DNA of 64,000 nt from Sclerurus mexicanus (lineage: Eukaryota; Chordata; Aves; Passeriformes; Furnariidae). Shown in pieces: positions 34,001 to 44,121 of this stretch. The position numbers and the translations under genes were made by a program. How positions within the stretch are numbered: the stretch's first letter is position 1; each line of letters begins with the position of its first letter. The stretch lies in NCBI GenBank assembly GCA_013396755.1, contig VWZF01003210.1, forward strand, positions 103,077 to 167,076, given 5' to 3'. Under the pieces are notes generated by a model. The model was not told the origin of the DNA, did no database searches, and saw only the letters and a program-made list of their open reading frames with translations.

Positions 34001-35789
34001 GCACCACTGCATGTGGCTTCAGGAGAAGAAGTCAGTGTCCGTGAGGACAGCTAGTGTCCGTGCCACTACAAGTGTCCTTGCACACACTTGAAACAGTGTG
34101 AGGAGTTGCCTAGTGACAAATCTGCGCAGAGAACAGGTTTGCTGGGCTGGGGAGAACGAAGGTGAGTTTTGGTCCAGCTAAAACTGATTTTTAATGCAAT
34201 TCAACATAGAGAAAGAGGAAAAGCTCTGCAGGCATCTTCATCCAGCCCGAAGGCTGAGTTCTCCGCACAGAGAGACAACCACAGCTCAGTCTCGGGTCCC
34301 AGCTCACAGTTGAACTGCTCAGGAATACAACACCAACCAGCTACAGCTGCTTCCTCCAACCTGCTGCCGCCTGGCAAGGGCCCCCACCGGCCCCTATCGA
34401 GGCGTTAGAAAACAAACAGTCACTTTTTATTTCTAGACACCAGGGTTTCCAACTGGTTTGATTGCTCAATGCCTCATTTCAGCACAGCAGCCTGTCCACG
34501 ACGAGCACCTCTGGGCTCTTCCTGCCAGAATGTTGTAATATGGGAAGCAGCTTCCTTCGCATGGTCACTGGTGGCAGGACATCTCCTCCCTGCCCTTGGG
34601 AAGGCAGGAGAGCTGCATGGGGGCTCATGTCTCCCTCTCCAAAAGGGTTTATACTCCCATTGGATACTCTTATCACCAAGGATGATGCTTTGTGATGGAA
34701 GCCTGGCAGGATAGCCCACCTAGAGTTGACTTGGGTGGATCTTGAGGGACTTGCACTGTTGTGTGGCTGCTCAGTGCTTAGACTGCTGTTATGTGGCACT
34801 TTCAACTCACACTTGCTTTGGGTGGTCACCCTACATGTCTGCTGGAACATGATTCGTGTTTCAAATCAATGTCTCCTGAAGTCAGACCTGTGCAGGCAAT
34901 GGGAGGGATATTCCAAAGGCATCTCATCAGCTCTGGGCATCTCAGCTCCATCAGGGCAGGCTGCGAAGAAGGAAGAGGAGGCAGTGGGAAGAGCTGAGAG
35001 TGAGGAGGCTGAAGTTGCAGGATTTCCTCAAGCTGGACTTGGCTGTAAAAAGCTCTCATGCAGAGGAAAGGACACCCAAGACTCTAGCAAGTGTGACAGC
35101 CACTTACTTTTGTGAACTCATTTTTGACAGATGACCTCTTCCTCCTTCAAGGCTTTGCCATAACATCAGACACAAGGTCATGAAAACAGGCTCCACCCAA
35201 GCCACATCTGCAAAAATAACACAGGGACAAGAAGAAATACGGCAAGATTTGTTCAGAACTTTGGGTTTATTGAGACCACGTCTGTGAAACCAAGTCCAGG
35301 CTGAAATCCCCTCCCTTTCCCCTGAGTTTGCATGTGCTTAGGGGCTGTGTCCTACTCTGAGCATATTTTTATTGCACATGATTTACTTGCAATAACCAAA
35401 CACCCTGACCAAGCACTGAGGTGCTTGGAGCCATGAAAATCAGCTGGAGCTTCTTATGGGAGTCACAACTTATCCAGCTCACCAGGTAATCCGGGCCCTT
35501 GCTGCTCTTTACTTTAGAGTGACATTGAAGAACTTTGACTCAGCCCTAAAATGGTCATGAAAAAGGGAAGAAGCAAAAGGGCATTTTAGGCCATTGCATA
35601 AATAGATCTTTGCAATGTGACAATTAAAAAAAATACTCCAAGCTGGAGAAACATTCCTTTTCCTTTTTTTTCCCCCCACAATGTGTGAGAGTGGCTGGTG
35701 TTCAGAAGAGTTGCTTCAGCTCCTGCTGAGATCATGATTCACATGGGTTACATAAAGCTTTCTTACTTGTGCTGAGTGTTTTACAGAGA
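31016..35789. other. Non-coding interval, IRF8 downstream
   Basis: No coding exon recognised on either strand. Open frames here are short and family-less. At 33232-33238 a TGACTCA AP-1 core lies next to 'ctttcg' and 'tttctg' (GAAAG and CAGAAA on the minus strand). A second TGACTCA is at about 33807-33813. These are weak candidate elements. Confidence 0.4.
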
Positions 35790-35910
35790 ACCACGAATCA
35801 TGGAATCCTAGAATGCTTTGGTTTGGAAGAGACCTTAAAGATGACCTCATTCCAACCTCCCTGCCATGGGCAGGGACACCTTCCACTAGACCAGGCTGCT
35901 CAAAGTCCCA
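35790..35910 (-). mobile_element. CR1 LINE 3'-end fragment
   Basis: Reverse copy: 'cgaatcatggaatcctagaa', 'ggtttggaagagaccttaaa', 'ccatgggcagggacaccttc', 'cactagaccaggctgctcaa', then it stops abruptly. Confidence 0.9.
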
Positions 35911-38439
35911 AAACGATAAAATGGTATTTCATTTTGGAGCAAGTAAACTGTGGGTTTCAATAACATCAATTTCCAACATTCTCTGGTTCCTGGTTCTTCT
36001 TCTGATGGGCTTCAGAGAAGGACTGAGGTATGTGGAAGCAGCACGGTGGTTCGAAACAAGTGATTCCCTTGTCTTTATCTTTCTGTTCTGTATTTCTCTT
36101 GAGAAGTAACCACTTCTCCTCAAGATAAATCTGGCTCGTGGATACGTCTGCAGGACACAGAAAGGAGATTGTGTCTCCAGGTTGGTCTTCCTTGTGATCA
36201 CGGCTAGAAAATAGCAAGAGGGATCATTTTGAGGAATGTTTTTACACCTCTGCCCCAGAAAAGATAGACTGGTTTTACTTTGGAGGAGGATCTGAACACC
36301 TCTTTCACAAAAATCCTGAATATTTAGAATTTGCTGTTTTGCTTTTCTGCTCCTACCTAAGTTCCTGCTCTGGGTTTCCTTTGCTCCTAAATGCTCACAA
36401 ACACTGCGACCTTCTGTCCTTCCCTGGGGAGCTGTTGAGGTCTGGAGGAGATCCTTTCCATGGAGAGGTGGGAAGAGCCTCTCAGCTATGTCTTCAGGGA
36501 CAGGACAGGGTGCTTTCAGGTGGAGAAGGGGAGGGACCACTTGATTGCACTTAAGGCAAGGCAAGGAAAAGCAGAGGGAAATCTTTGCTTGTGGTGTCAC
36601 CAGCAAGGGTAAGGAGAGCCTGGAGGAAGGAGTCTTGTGGTGGGGAAGGTGGTCTGTGGTGTTCACCGCCAAACAGGAGATGGAAAAGGTGGGGGAAAGT
36701 GAGAGGTGATGATGGTTGGAGGAGCATCCATTACTGGTGCAGCAAAGGAAGTCAACCTCAGGTGCCAAACCAAAATAAACCTTACCTGCCCATGAAGTTT
36801 TATTTGCCCGAGGCTGAATTGCTCAGGGTTGCTCATGCTGGTTCTCACCTTGCTCCATGGTGATTTCATTCACCTCCAAACAACCAGGAGCCACTCGGGA
36901 GGAGCTGGTTCATCAAGACCCGGTACTTGAGACTCTGTGCTCCTTATCATCACCAGAAGGCCATCGGTGGAGGTGAGGCTGGAAATGAGCCCAGGGAATT
37001 TAATAATTCACTCTTGATTTATGCGGCCGTCACTGGTGGGTGCTGAGGTCTTGCCAAGGAGGAGATCTGATTTCAGGGCAGGGCCAGATCTTCAAGTAGG
37101 TGGATGGGAATGAATTGTAACATTTGCTTTCTCTTTTATTGTCATGCTGTAAAGGTTCACGTCCAGCCTGAGCCATCTGTTGGGCACCGTGCGGTAATTC
37201 CTGGCTTTCCGGGAATCCATGGTGACCCATGGACCTGCGACTCCACGCTGAGCTGACTTTAGCATACCTCTATTTTTTTCTTGGGATATGAAATATTTGT
37301 GAGTTGATCGTATCTCTCCCATTCCTTACTTTTCTGCCATTTTAGACATTTATTATTCTTTTTTTTTGGCCAGAAGTGGAGTCTGGCAGAGTCAGAGCCG
37401 CTGCTCTGTACATTCAATCAGCTTTTCTCAGGCTGGATTTGGGACAGACCCAATTCTCCCCAAAACCAGGATCCTTCCATCACATGCTGCAGGTGTGACT
37501 ATTTCATCTGGCTCCGAAATAACTCCGCTGCTTACAAAATTGAGTGCTTAAGCTTTGAAAATCTGCAGAGCTGCAAAAAAAAATTCCCCAACTCCTTTTC
37601 CCCAACAGCAAGAGCTGCTCTCAGTCTTATACACTGGCAAAACCTGGAGTTTCACTGAAACAAGCTGAAAAAACCTCTCCCCATCCTGTAAGTCCTCTCC
37701 TTTTGCAGCTATTTATTGTGTGCTTGTGTTACAGCCTCCTCCTGAATTTGGACTTCAAGAGGAACTCTGGCTTAAGACCAAACTTTGAAAAGCAAATAGA
37801 AAAAGAAATTTGAACCCATGAGCTCTGGTGCACAAAACCAACGCGCGCAGAAAACCGAGATTCGATAAATAAATATTTATTTTACTCAACTGATACTCCC
37901 TAAATAGTGAAGGAGGACTCTTCCTGCTGGGATGAGCCACATGCCCAGGATGAGATCCATTCCCTCCAACACAACAAGCCTTGGGTCTGAATTCGGACTT
38001 CGTCCTCTGCCAGGAATTAATTAATCTGCATCGCGCTGGTCTTACTGAGTTCTCAACTCTCTGGTTTCCCGCCGTGGGACACTGAGCCCGGGGGGGGCCC
38101 TGCTTTAAAAATCAGAATTTCCTGCCAGAAATTCTGGCAGAAAAAGCGTCTTGGTGAAACCTGGTGCCTGACGATGATGAGGTGAGTGCAGGGCTCGTGG
38201 CCTCGGGGCTCATTTACATCTCAGCGGGAGAGAAGTCGAGCGTGAGCCGCTTTCCTGTCAGAGCCCAGCTCAACCCAAAACCCCGGTTTGCTTTGTCTCT
38301 GAGGGCTGGCAGCAAGACCTTGAAAGGGAAAAGCCCTGAGAGCTGTCAACCCTCTTTTCCTGGTGGGTGGATTCACTGGTGTCTAGTAATGGGGTTGAGC
38401 ATATTCTGCAACCTCATCTTCTCCTTCATCACCTCTATT
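35911..38439. other. Non-coding interval with AT-rich palindrome
   Basis: No coding exon recognised. At 37867-37882 the sequence AAATAAATATTTATTT is a perfect 16-base palindrome. It carries forkhead-like ATAAATA on both strands and also resembles back-to-back poly(A) signals. Confidence 0.4.
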
Positions 38440-38530
38440 AGTGGTGGCCTTGGCAGTGCTGCTTAAGTTGGACTTGATGATCTTAGAGATCTTTTCTGAC
38501 CCAAATGATTCTATGAATTTATGATTCTGT
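38440..38530 (+). mobile_element. CR1 LINE 3'-terminal fragment
   Basis: Forward 3' end: 'cttggcagtgctgcttaagt', 'tggacttgatgatcttagag', 'caaatgattctatgaattta', then 'tgattctg'. The terminal 'attctatga' microsatellite is visible. Confidence 0.85.
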
Positions 38531-38544
38531 TGCCATGTTTCCTC

Positions 38545-38620
38545 TTTCCAGGAGGTTTGCCACATCCCTGGAAGTGTTTAAGGCCAGGCTGGATGGCACT
38601 TGGAGCAAACCAAATTCCCC
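38545..38620 (+). mobile_element. Second CR1 fragment, adjacent
   Basis: Contains 'gccacatccctggaagtgtt', 'taaggccaggctggatggca' and 'cttggagcaaacc', the CR1 3' region upstream of the end. It comes after a 3' terminus, so this is a separate insertion or a rearranged piece. Confidence 0.8.
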
Positions 38621-40309
38621 AGCAAAATTCCGAGGGGTGTATTTTGTCTGAGTGTTCATCTTCGAACCTGAAGGAATTAAAAGTGCCTTGATGGAGGGGA
38701 GAGCCGGTGTTCCAGCTGCCATGCTGGGAGCGTGGATTCCCTTCGTCTGACCATGGAATGCTCTGGGGAAAGTGTCCCATGTCCCTGAAAGCCCAACTTG
38801 CTGGTCTTGGGTGCAGAAGATGAGCTTGGGGACAGCAGGACCCATCCATGTGCAGAGGGACATGTTTAATGGAGTCAGTCCTTAATGGAGGAGCTTCCCT
38901 TGCATCCCACACTTATTCAATAAATGCTGTGTCAGAGAAGCTGCAGGGCAAGAGAGGAGGGGTTTTCCTGCCAGATCGAGTACTCCAGTGAATGAGAGAT
39001 ATATATTTCTTTTTTCTGCTGTTATTGATGCCATTGGACTCCTTCTCCTTTGTTATCACCATTTTTTGGTGCAGGAAGTTGCAGGGTGGGATGGGACATT
39101 AACCCTTGGACTTCAGCCCTGTCCTTGTACCTGCATGGGGATGGGAGGCAGAGTTGAGCATCCCCTTAGGGATAAAGGGTGCTTTACAGGGATAAACAAT
39201 AAAAAGAGAGAGAAAACCAGGTCAGAGATGAATCCAGACCTCAGGGGGTTTGCAAAATAGCTGGAAATCTCACAAGGCCAAGCTGCGCCTCATGAGATTT
39301 CTGAAACTTCCCACTTCTGACCGGGCCAGAAATACCACAAGAACAACGCTGCATCATCATTCTCAGCGCTGGCTTGGCTCTTCCCACACTCCCAGCCGGG
39401 ATCAGCCTCCCAGACATCCTCCAGGCTGCGGATCCGCTGGCACCGGGCGCAGCATCACCGAGCGGCGCCCGGCGCAGTCGGCATCCGGCTTTTCCTTTCA
39501 GACCCGTGCGTTGAGAAGGGAGATATTTTTGGTCAAGAAATCGAATGACTCATTTGTGGATCCAAAGAACTATTTCAAGGCTCAGCGTGGCCTCCCTGGT
39601 GCAGTCCCGTGGGGATGCTTGTTGGGGATGCTAAACCAGGCGGGGCAGGTGGGTGCAGGTGGGACACTGCACCCCCAGCCTCCCAAATCCCCCCGGATTA
39701 CAAACCCTGGAGGCTGCCGGTGGCCAGGGATGTTGTGCAATCCCACTGTTCACGTTTGAGCTCAGTCCTTACCCTTTCCGCCCTCCAGCCGGGTTTGTTA
39801 TACAGAGGAAGCTTGTTAAGGAGCCTCGACAAACAGACAGGAAACCGAGTCTTTCACTGTGCGGACACATTGTCTGCCCGGGGCTAAATTTGAACATAAA
39901 AAGACCTTATTTATTTCTTTTATTTATAAATCCCGAGGCTTGTGCTTTGAAGACGAGCACACGCTCTGGTTGGGCTGGGGAGTGTGCAGGAGAGGGCAAG
40001 GGGAAGGGCGGCTGGTGGGGTGTGGAGCGGCCATACGAAAGTCCATCTGTCTGGTGGGATCAGGGTAGGCTTGGATACTCTGTGAGACAGTCTGGGGTGA
40101 TGCCCATGTGGTAATGGCCAGCAGAGATGCCGTAAAGTCTGGGGCTTGAGTTGGGCAGCTCTGTGTGAATAGTCTTGTGATGGAGACTCCACCAAGGACC
40201 TCATGGGCATCCCCTGTGTTGATGATGGTGAACGTGGTGCCAGGATCCAACACTCATTACCCAGCTGTAACTGAAGCCCTGGGCAGCTCCATGTCCCCAC
40301 AGAGGTTCA
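38621..40309. other. Non-coding interval with CpG-rich patch
   Basis: No coding exon recognised. A CpG-rich patch lies at about 39390-39510 ('ggcaccgggcgcagcatcac', 'cgagcggcgcccggcgcagt'). It is followed by 'gaatgactcat' (an AP-1 core at about 39545). Nothing further is evident. Confidence 0.4.
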
Positions 40310-40525
40310 AGTGGTGAGGAATTGGCATTGGATTGGCAGGAATGGCATCCAGGATGGGATTCCAGGATTGGCATATCTGGAAGTGTTCAAAGCCAGGTGA
40401 GATGGGGCTGGGAGCAACCTGGTCCAGTGGAAGGTATCTCTGCCTATGGCAGGAGGTTTGGAACTAGATGATCTTAAAGGTCCATTCCAACCCAAACCAT
40501 TCCAAGTTTCTATGATCAGTGAGGT
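40310..40525 (+). mobile_element. CR1 LINE 3'-end fragment
   Basis: Forward copy: 'tggaagtgttcaaagccagg', 'gagcaacctggtccagtgga', 'tggcaggaggtttggaacta', 'gatgatcttaaaggtccatt', 'ccaacccaaaccattccaag', then 'tttctatgatca'. The first 60 bases are less certain. Confidence 0.92.
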
Positions 40526-40932
40526 CAGGTGGCCACTGTTCAGGTTCACACCTGTAGCCGTCACCACTGGCCTTGGCCACCACCTCTGGAGAAGCTGCTC
40601 AGGTCTCTGCCAACATCAGAGTCAGGCTGAGGGCTGCCTCCCACCCATCCATGGGCTTCGAGCCCCCACCAGTCCCTGGGGACCCCGTTGAGACCGTCAG
40701 GGAAATCAGAGACTCCTTTGGAGATGTTTTTTTTGTATTTTCTGTGTGCTGGTGGGTATTTCCAGGGCAAGGTAGTGTGATACGGGCAGGCAGATATTAC
40801 TCACTGCAGCAGCTTTTAAAAAGTGAAAACACGAAGTCGAAAGCTACTGAACCTGCAGCAACTTCCCAAATCCCACCTGAAAAGTAGCAAAAGGCGCAAG
40901 GAAAGTAAAAGTTCCAGCATTGCTTTTTTTGG

Positions 40933-40957
40933 TTTTTTTTTTTTTTTTTTTTTTTTT
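40933..40957. repeat. Poly(T) run, 25 bases
   Basis: An uninterrupted T25, preceded by a shorter T7 run. Read on the minus strand it is a poly(A) tract that starts 30 bases after an AATAAA (40993-40988), as in a copied mRNA tail. Confidence 0.9.
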
Positions 40958-40987
40958 GGTGGTGTTGTTCTTGGAGAAGCATCACGC

Positions 40988-40993
40988 TTTATT
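40988..40993 (-). terminator. Minus-strand AATAAA before a poly(A) tract
   Basis: AATAAA on the minus strand with a poly(A) tract 30 bases downstream. No known gene was recognised in the 1-1.5 kb that would precede it. Confidence 0.3.
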
Positions 40994-41339
40994 CTGAGAA
41001 AAGGGAAGCGCTGGGGCCATGGGCTCTGTGGAGTTGTGTATCTCCCCCTCGGGAGAGCAAAGTTGGGGTGAACTCCAGCACCCTGGGTTGCATCAGGGCT
41101 TGGGCAATGCAACAGCGGTGCTGAGGTTTCTGTGGCAGAGCCAGGAGGTGCAGGATGAGACACGGGGGCGATACAGAAGAGGAGAAGCTCCTCTTATCCT
41201 CACTCTCTGCCCCATTAGGGCTTTGCACGGGTGGGTTTGGGCTTGGGGCTGCTCTGTCCCCTCCTGCACAGCCACATCCTGCTGGTAAGCTCGGCCTCAG
41301 TTGCACCCAAAAGACACACCGGTCACAGCAGCTCTTTTC

Positions 41340-41345
41340 TTTATT
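41340..41345 (-). terminator. Minus-strand AATAAA with GT-rich downstream sequence
   Basis: On the minus strand 'aaataaagaaaagagctgct' is followed by 'gtgtgtcttttgggtg', a textbook poly(A) site layout. It could end a minus-strand non-coding transcript. No exon was recognised. Confidence 0.3.
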
Positions 41346-42422
41346 TAACCCTCCCCGGCCCCAGGATCACAGAGCCACTTCCACATTTTCTTCTGGCCAC
41401 GGCCAAGAAGCCCCTGGAGCCGTTTCTCCTCCTCCTGCCTGGCCAGTCTCACTTGCAGATGCTCAAACCACACGTTCTTTCACCCAGCCCGGCCCATCAC
41501 AGATGGACATGGCTAAAAATACCTAAAAATACTGCCTGGCCACAGGTGTCCTGTGAGGAGGGTCTCACAGCCAGAGCAGCTGGGACCGAGAGATGGGCTA
41601 AAAATAAGGGTGTGGTGCAAGTTTCTGAAGATCCCAAAACCTAAGGTGAAACTCGGTCCGGGTTAATGGAAGAGTTGAGGGTATCTTAGGGCTTATTTCT
41701 GCTTGATGGGGCTCAGCAGGAGCAATGTGGGAGCCTGGTGGTTCTTATGCATGTATTTAGTGGGGTATCACCATCACCTCTGTGCATCACCCATGTGTGC
41801 TCTTGGGGGTCACCACCCAGGCAAGGACCTGCCTTGTGGGGCCTAAAGGTGCTAAACCCATGCTCTGTCCACAAATTTTAGTTTGGGGATGAAAAGCTGG
41901 GGGTTTGTCACCTTTGCCTTATCCAGGGGGGCCAATTTTGCACCCAGCCCAGCATCCCAGTGTAGCTGCACACACTGGCAGAGCCTCATCCTGCCCAAGA
42001 GGACACTCAAACCCTCCATCCTTATAGAAGGACGGCAGCTGGAGCTGGGGGAAATCTCTCTCTGCTGTTTCCAGCCATGAACCACGAGCTGGGGACACAC
42101 CTGAAGGTGTGCAGTCCTGTTTGGGATCCTCCAACCCACCACCAAGCCCAGGGGAACCCATCACATCCCCGTCCCCCCACCTTGCACAACCCGCCAGTCC
42201 TTCTCCTTCCTCACGCTGGGTGAAATCAGAGCTGTTATTTCAAAGAGAAGCTTGTGATTTATCGCTGTAATCTCAACCACAAGTTGAGCTGGCAGTAGTT
42301 AGGGGAGCCACGAGGAATAAGAGAGGGCTTAGCGATCCATTTCAGCATCCTCTATGCTCTTGAGGTTTTTATTTCTTCAGTACAAGAGCAAGGAAATATG
42401 GGTTTCTGCTGAGTAAAGAGGA

Positions 42423-42438
42423 GAAAATGAAAAGGAAA
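42423..42438 (+). promoter_or_regulatory. Triple GAAA array, ISRE-like
   Basis: GAAAATGAAAAGGAAA holds three GAAA half-sites at exact 6-base spacing, the period expected for side-by-side IRF binding. It lies about 21 kb downstream of the IRF8 start. Confidence 0.5.
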
Positions 42439-42884
42439 ATGAATTGCCCAGGATTTATGCTGAAGTAGCTCATGTTGGGCCGTTTCTTTGTGTACTGATA
42501 AAAATGAGAAAGGTTTCTGAACTTTGAAAGGTGAGGTTATTGCAGCAACCGGAGGTACCAACCCTGCCAGGGGAAGGGTAACACCCTGGGATGGGGAGCA
42601 GGGTGGTGCCGGTCCACGGGCAGAGCTGAGTGGGGGTTCCTCTCTCTTTTTCCCTTTTTCCCTTCTCCATAAGTCACTTTTATGGCTCTCAGCAGCCAGC
42701 CTGGAAAGCACAGCTTTGCAGCGACGTTAATGAGTCTTTAAATCAAAGGGTTGTGTTGGCCAAAGCAAACCTTGTGTCTCCTTCCAGAAAGGGACGGGCT
42801 GGGGCTGCACAGCCCATGTCGTCAGCGACAGAAAACTCCCCAAAACCCACTGGCTGTGAAGTAACAGCATTTTTATCTCTATTA

Positions 42885-42894
42885 TTTCACTTTC
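42885..42894 (-). promoter_or_regulatory. Canonical ISRE core
   Basis: TTTCACTTTC is the reverse complement of GAAAGTGAAA, the optimal IRF dimer core. It lies 450 bases from the triple GAAA array, and another TTTC follows 6 bases on (cttatttc). Confidence 0.55.
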
Positions 42895-44107
42895 TCTTAT
42901 TTCAATCTTAATTTATATCTGGTTTTACACTCCTTTTAAGGCTTTAAATTCTGTTCTCCCCACCTTTGCTGTGCTTTAAATGGACCTGGAAGCATATTTT
43001 TTGCTAAATACCAGCGAGATGCACATTATCTTATGTAATTTCAGATCCCGAAGAACTAAAAAAGCCCCCAAATTTCCCAATTTTCCCAACACTTGAGCCC
43101 TTTGCATCCAATATTCTGTGCTCCCAATGCTCTCGGAAGAAATCCATCAATTTTTTAATGTCTTTTCCTTGTTTTACAGAAGAAAAGGCTGTTTTCCAGT
43201 CTTGCTGCAGACCGTGGAGGAGTCAGACAGCATTTTAACCCAGGCTGAGGAAATGACAAAGCATTAACTCCCCTGCAAGGCACTGGAATAGTTTTCATTA
43301 AAGACAATCTTTGCCAGGAGCCTGCAGTTATTTTTCAAGCCAAAAAAAGTAAGCAAAAGAAAAAAGTTGCTCTTTCTTGGCCTTTCTGGTTTGCTAATCT
43401 ACTTTGACATTTATTAGCAATTATTTATTTCCTTCCCCGTTGGCTGTTTATGGTGCAATTTTTCGACAAAATAGGCATTACTCAATAATAACCCCCGCAG
43501 AAAGGCAATTAGGAAATGTGAAGTGTGTTGCAGGGATGGTTACAGAGATTGTGGGTCTTTTCCCATCTACTAAATCTCATTTTCTGGCCCAAATGGAGCT
43601 GAAGATGCTGCTCTGGGCAGCAGAACCCAGCCAGGCTCTGAGACTGGAGCATCACAGCCTCACTACATCCTTTCTTCAAAGGACCCAGGGGCTTGTCCCT
43701 GCTGTTTGCAGCCTTTGCAAGGGGCAAAAAGATGCAAAACATGTATTTAGAAAGACCTGCTTTCATTGTCTCCTGGGTAATAATGTTCCTTCTTCCCTTT
43801 GGGTTTCGGTGATGAGGAAGGTCTGTAAAGAAACAGGATTTTTGTTCCTTAATGAAAACGCTCCGTGCTGAAAGCCTCCCACGAGTTCCCATGAAGCCAC
43901 AAGGTAGAGCAAAACTGAAAAGAAAATTAAAAATATTAAAAACCAGCTCAACCTTTCAGCGCAGCATCTCGGGAGCGTTTCCCCATTCCATCCCTTTGTG
44001 GGGAGAGCTCGGTACTGGTCACCAGCCCTGCAAAATCCCCCCAGAGCCACTGCTTTCTCAAGAAAGGGCTTCACTGCGGCTTCTTACGTGCGAGAAGCCA
44101 CAGTGGG

Positions 44108-44121
44108 GGAAAAAAAAAAAA
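44108..44121. repeat. Poly(A) run
   Basis: A run of about 13 A residues in non-coding DNA, with no repeat element attached. Confidence 0.7.

Noticed and set aside
39536..39552. Possible BATF-IRF composite site (GAAATCGAATGACTCA)
   Set aside because: GAAA is five bases away from the AP-1 core instead of directly abutting it, and the orientation does not match the other layout.
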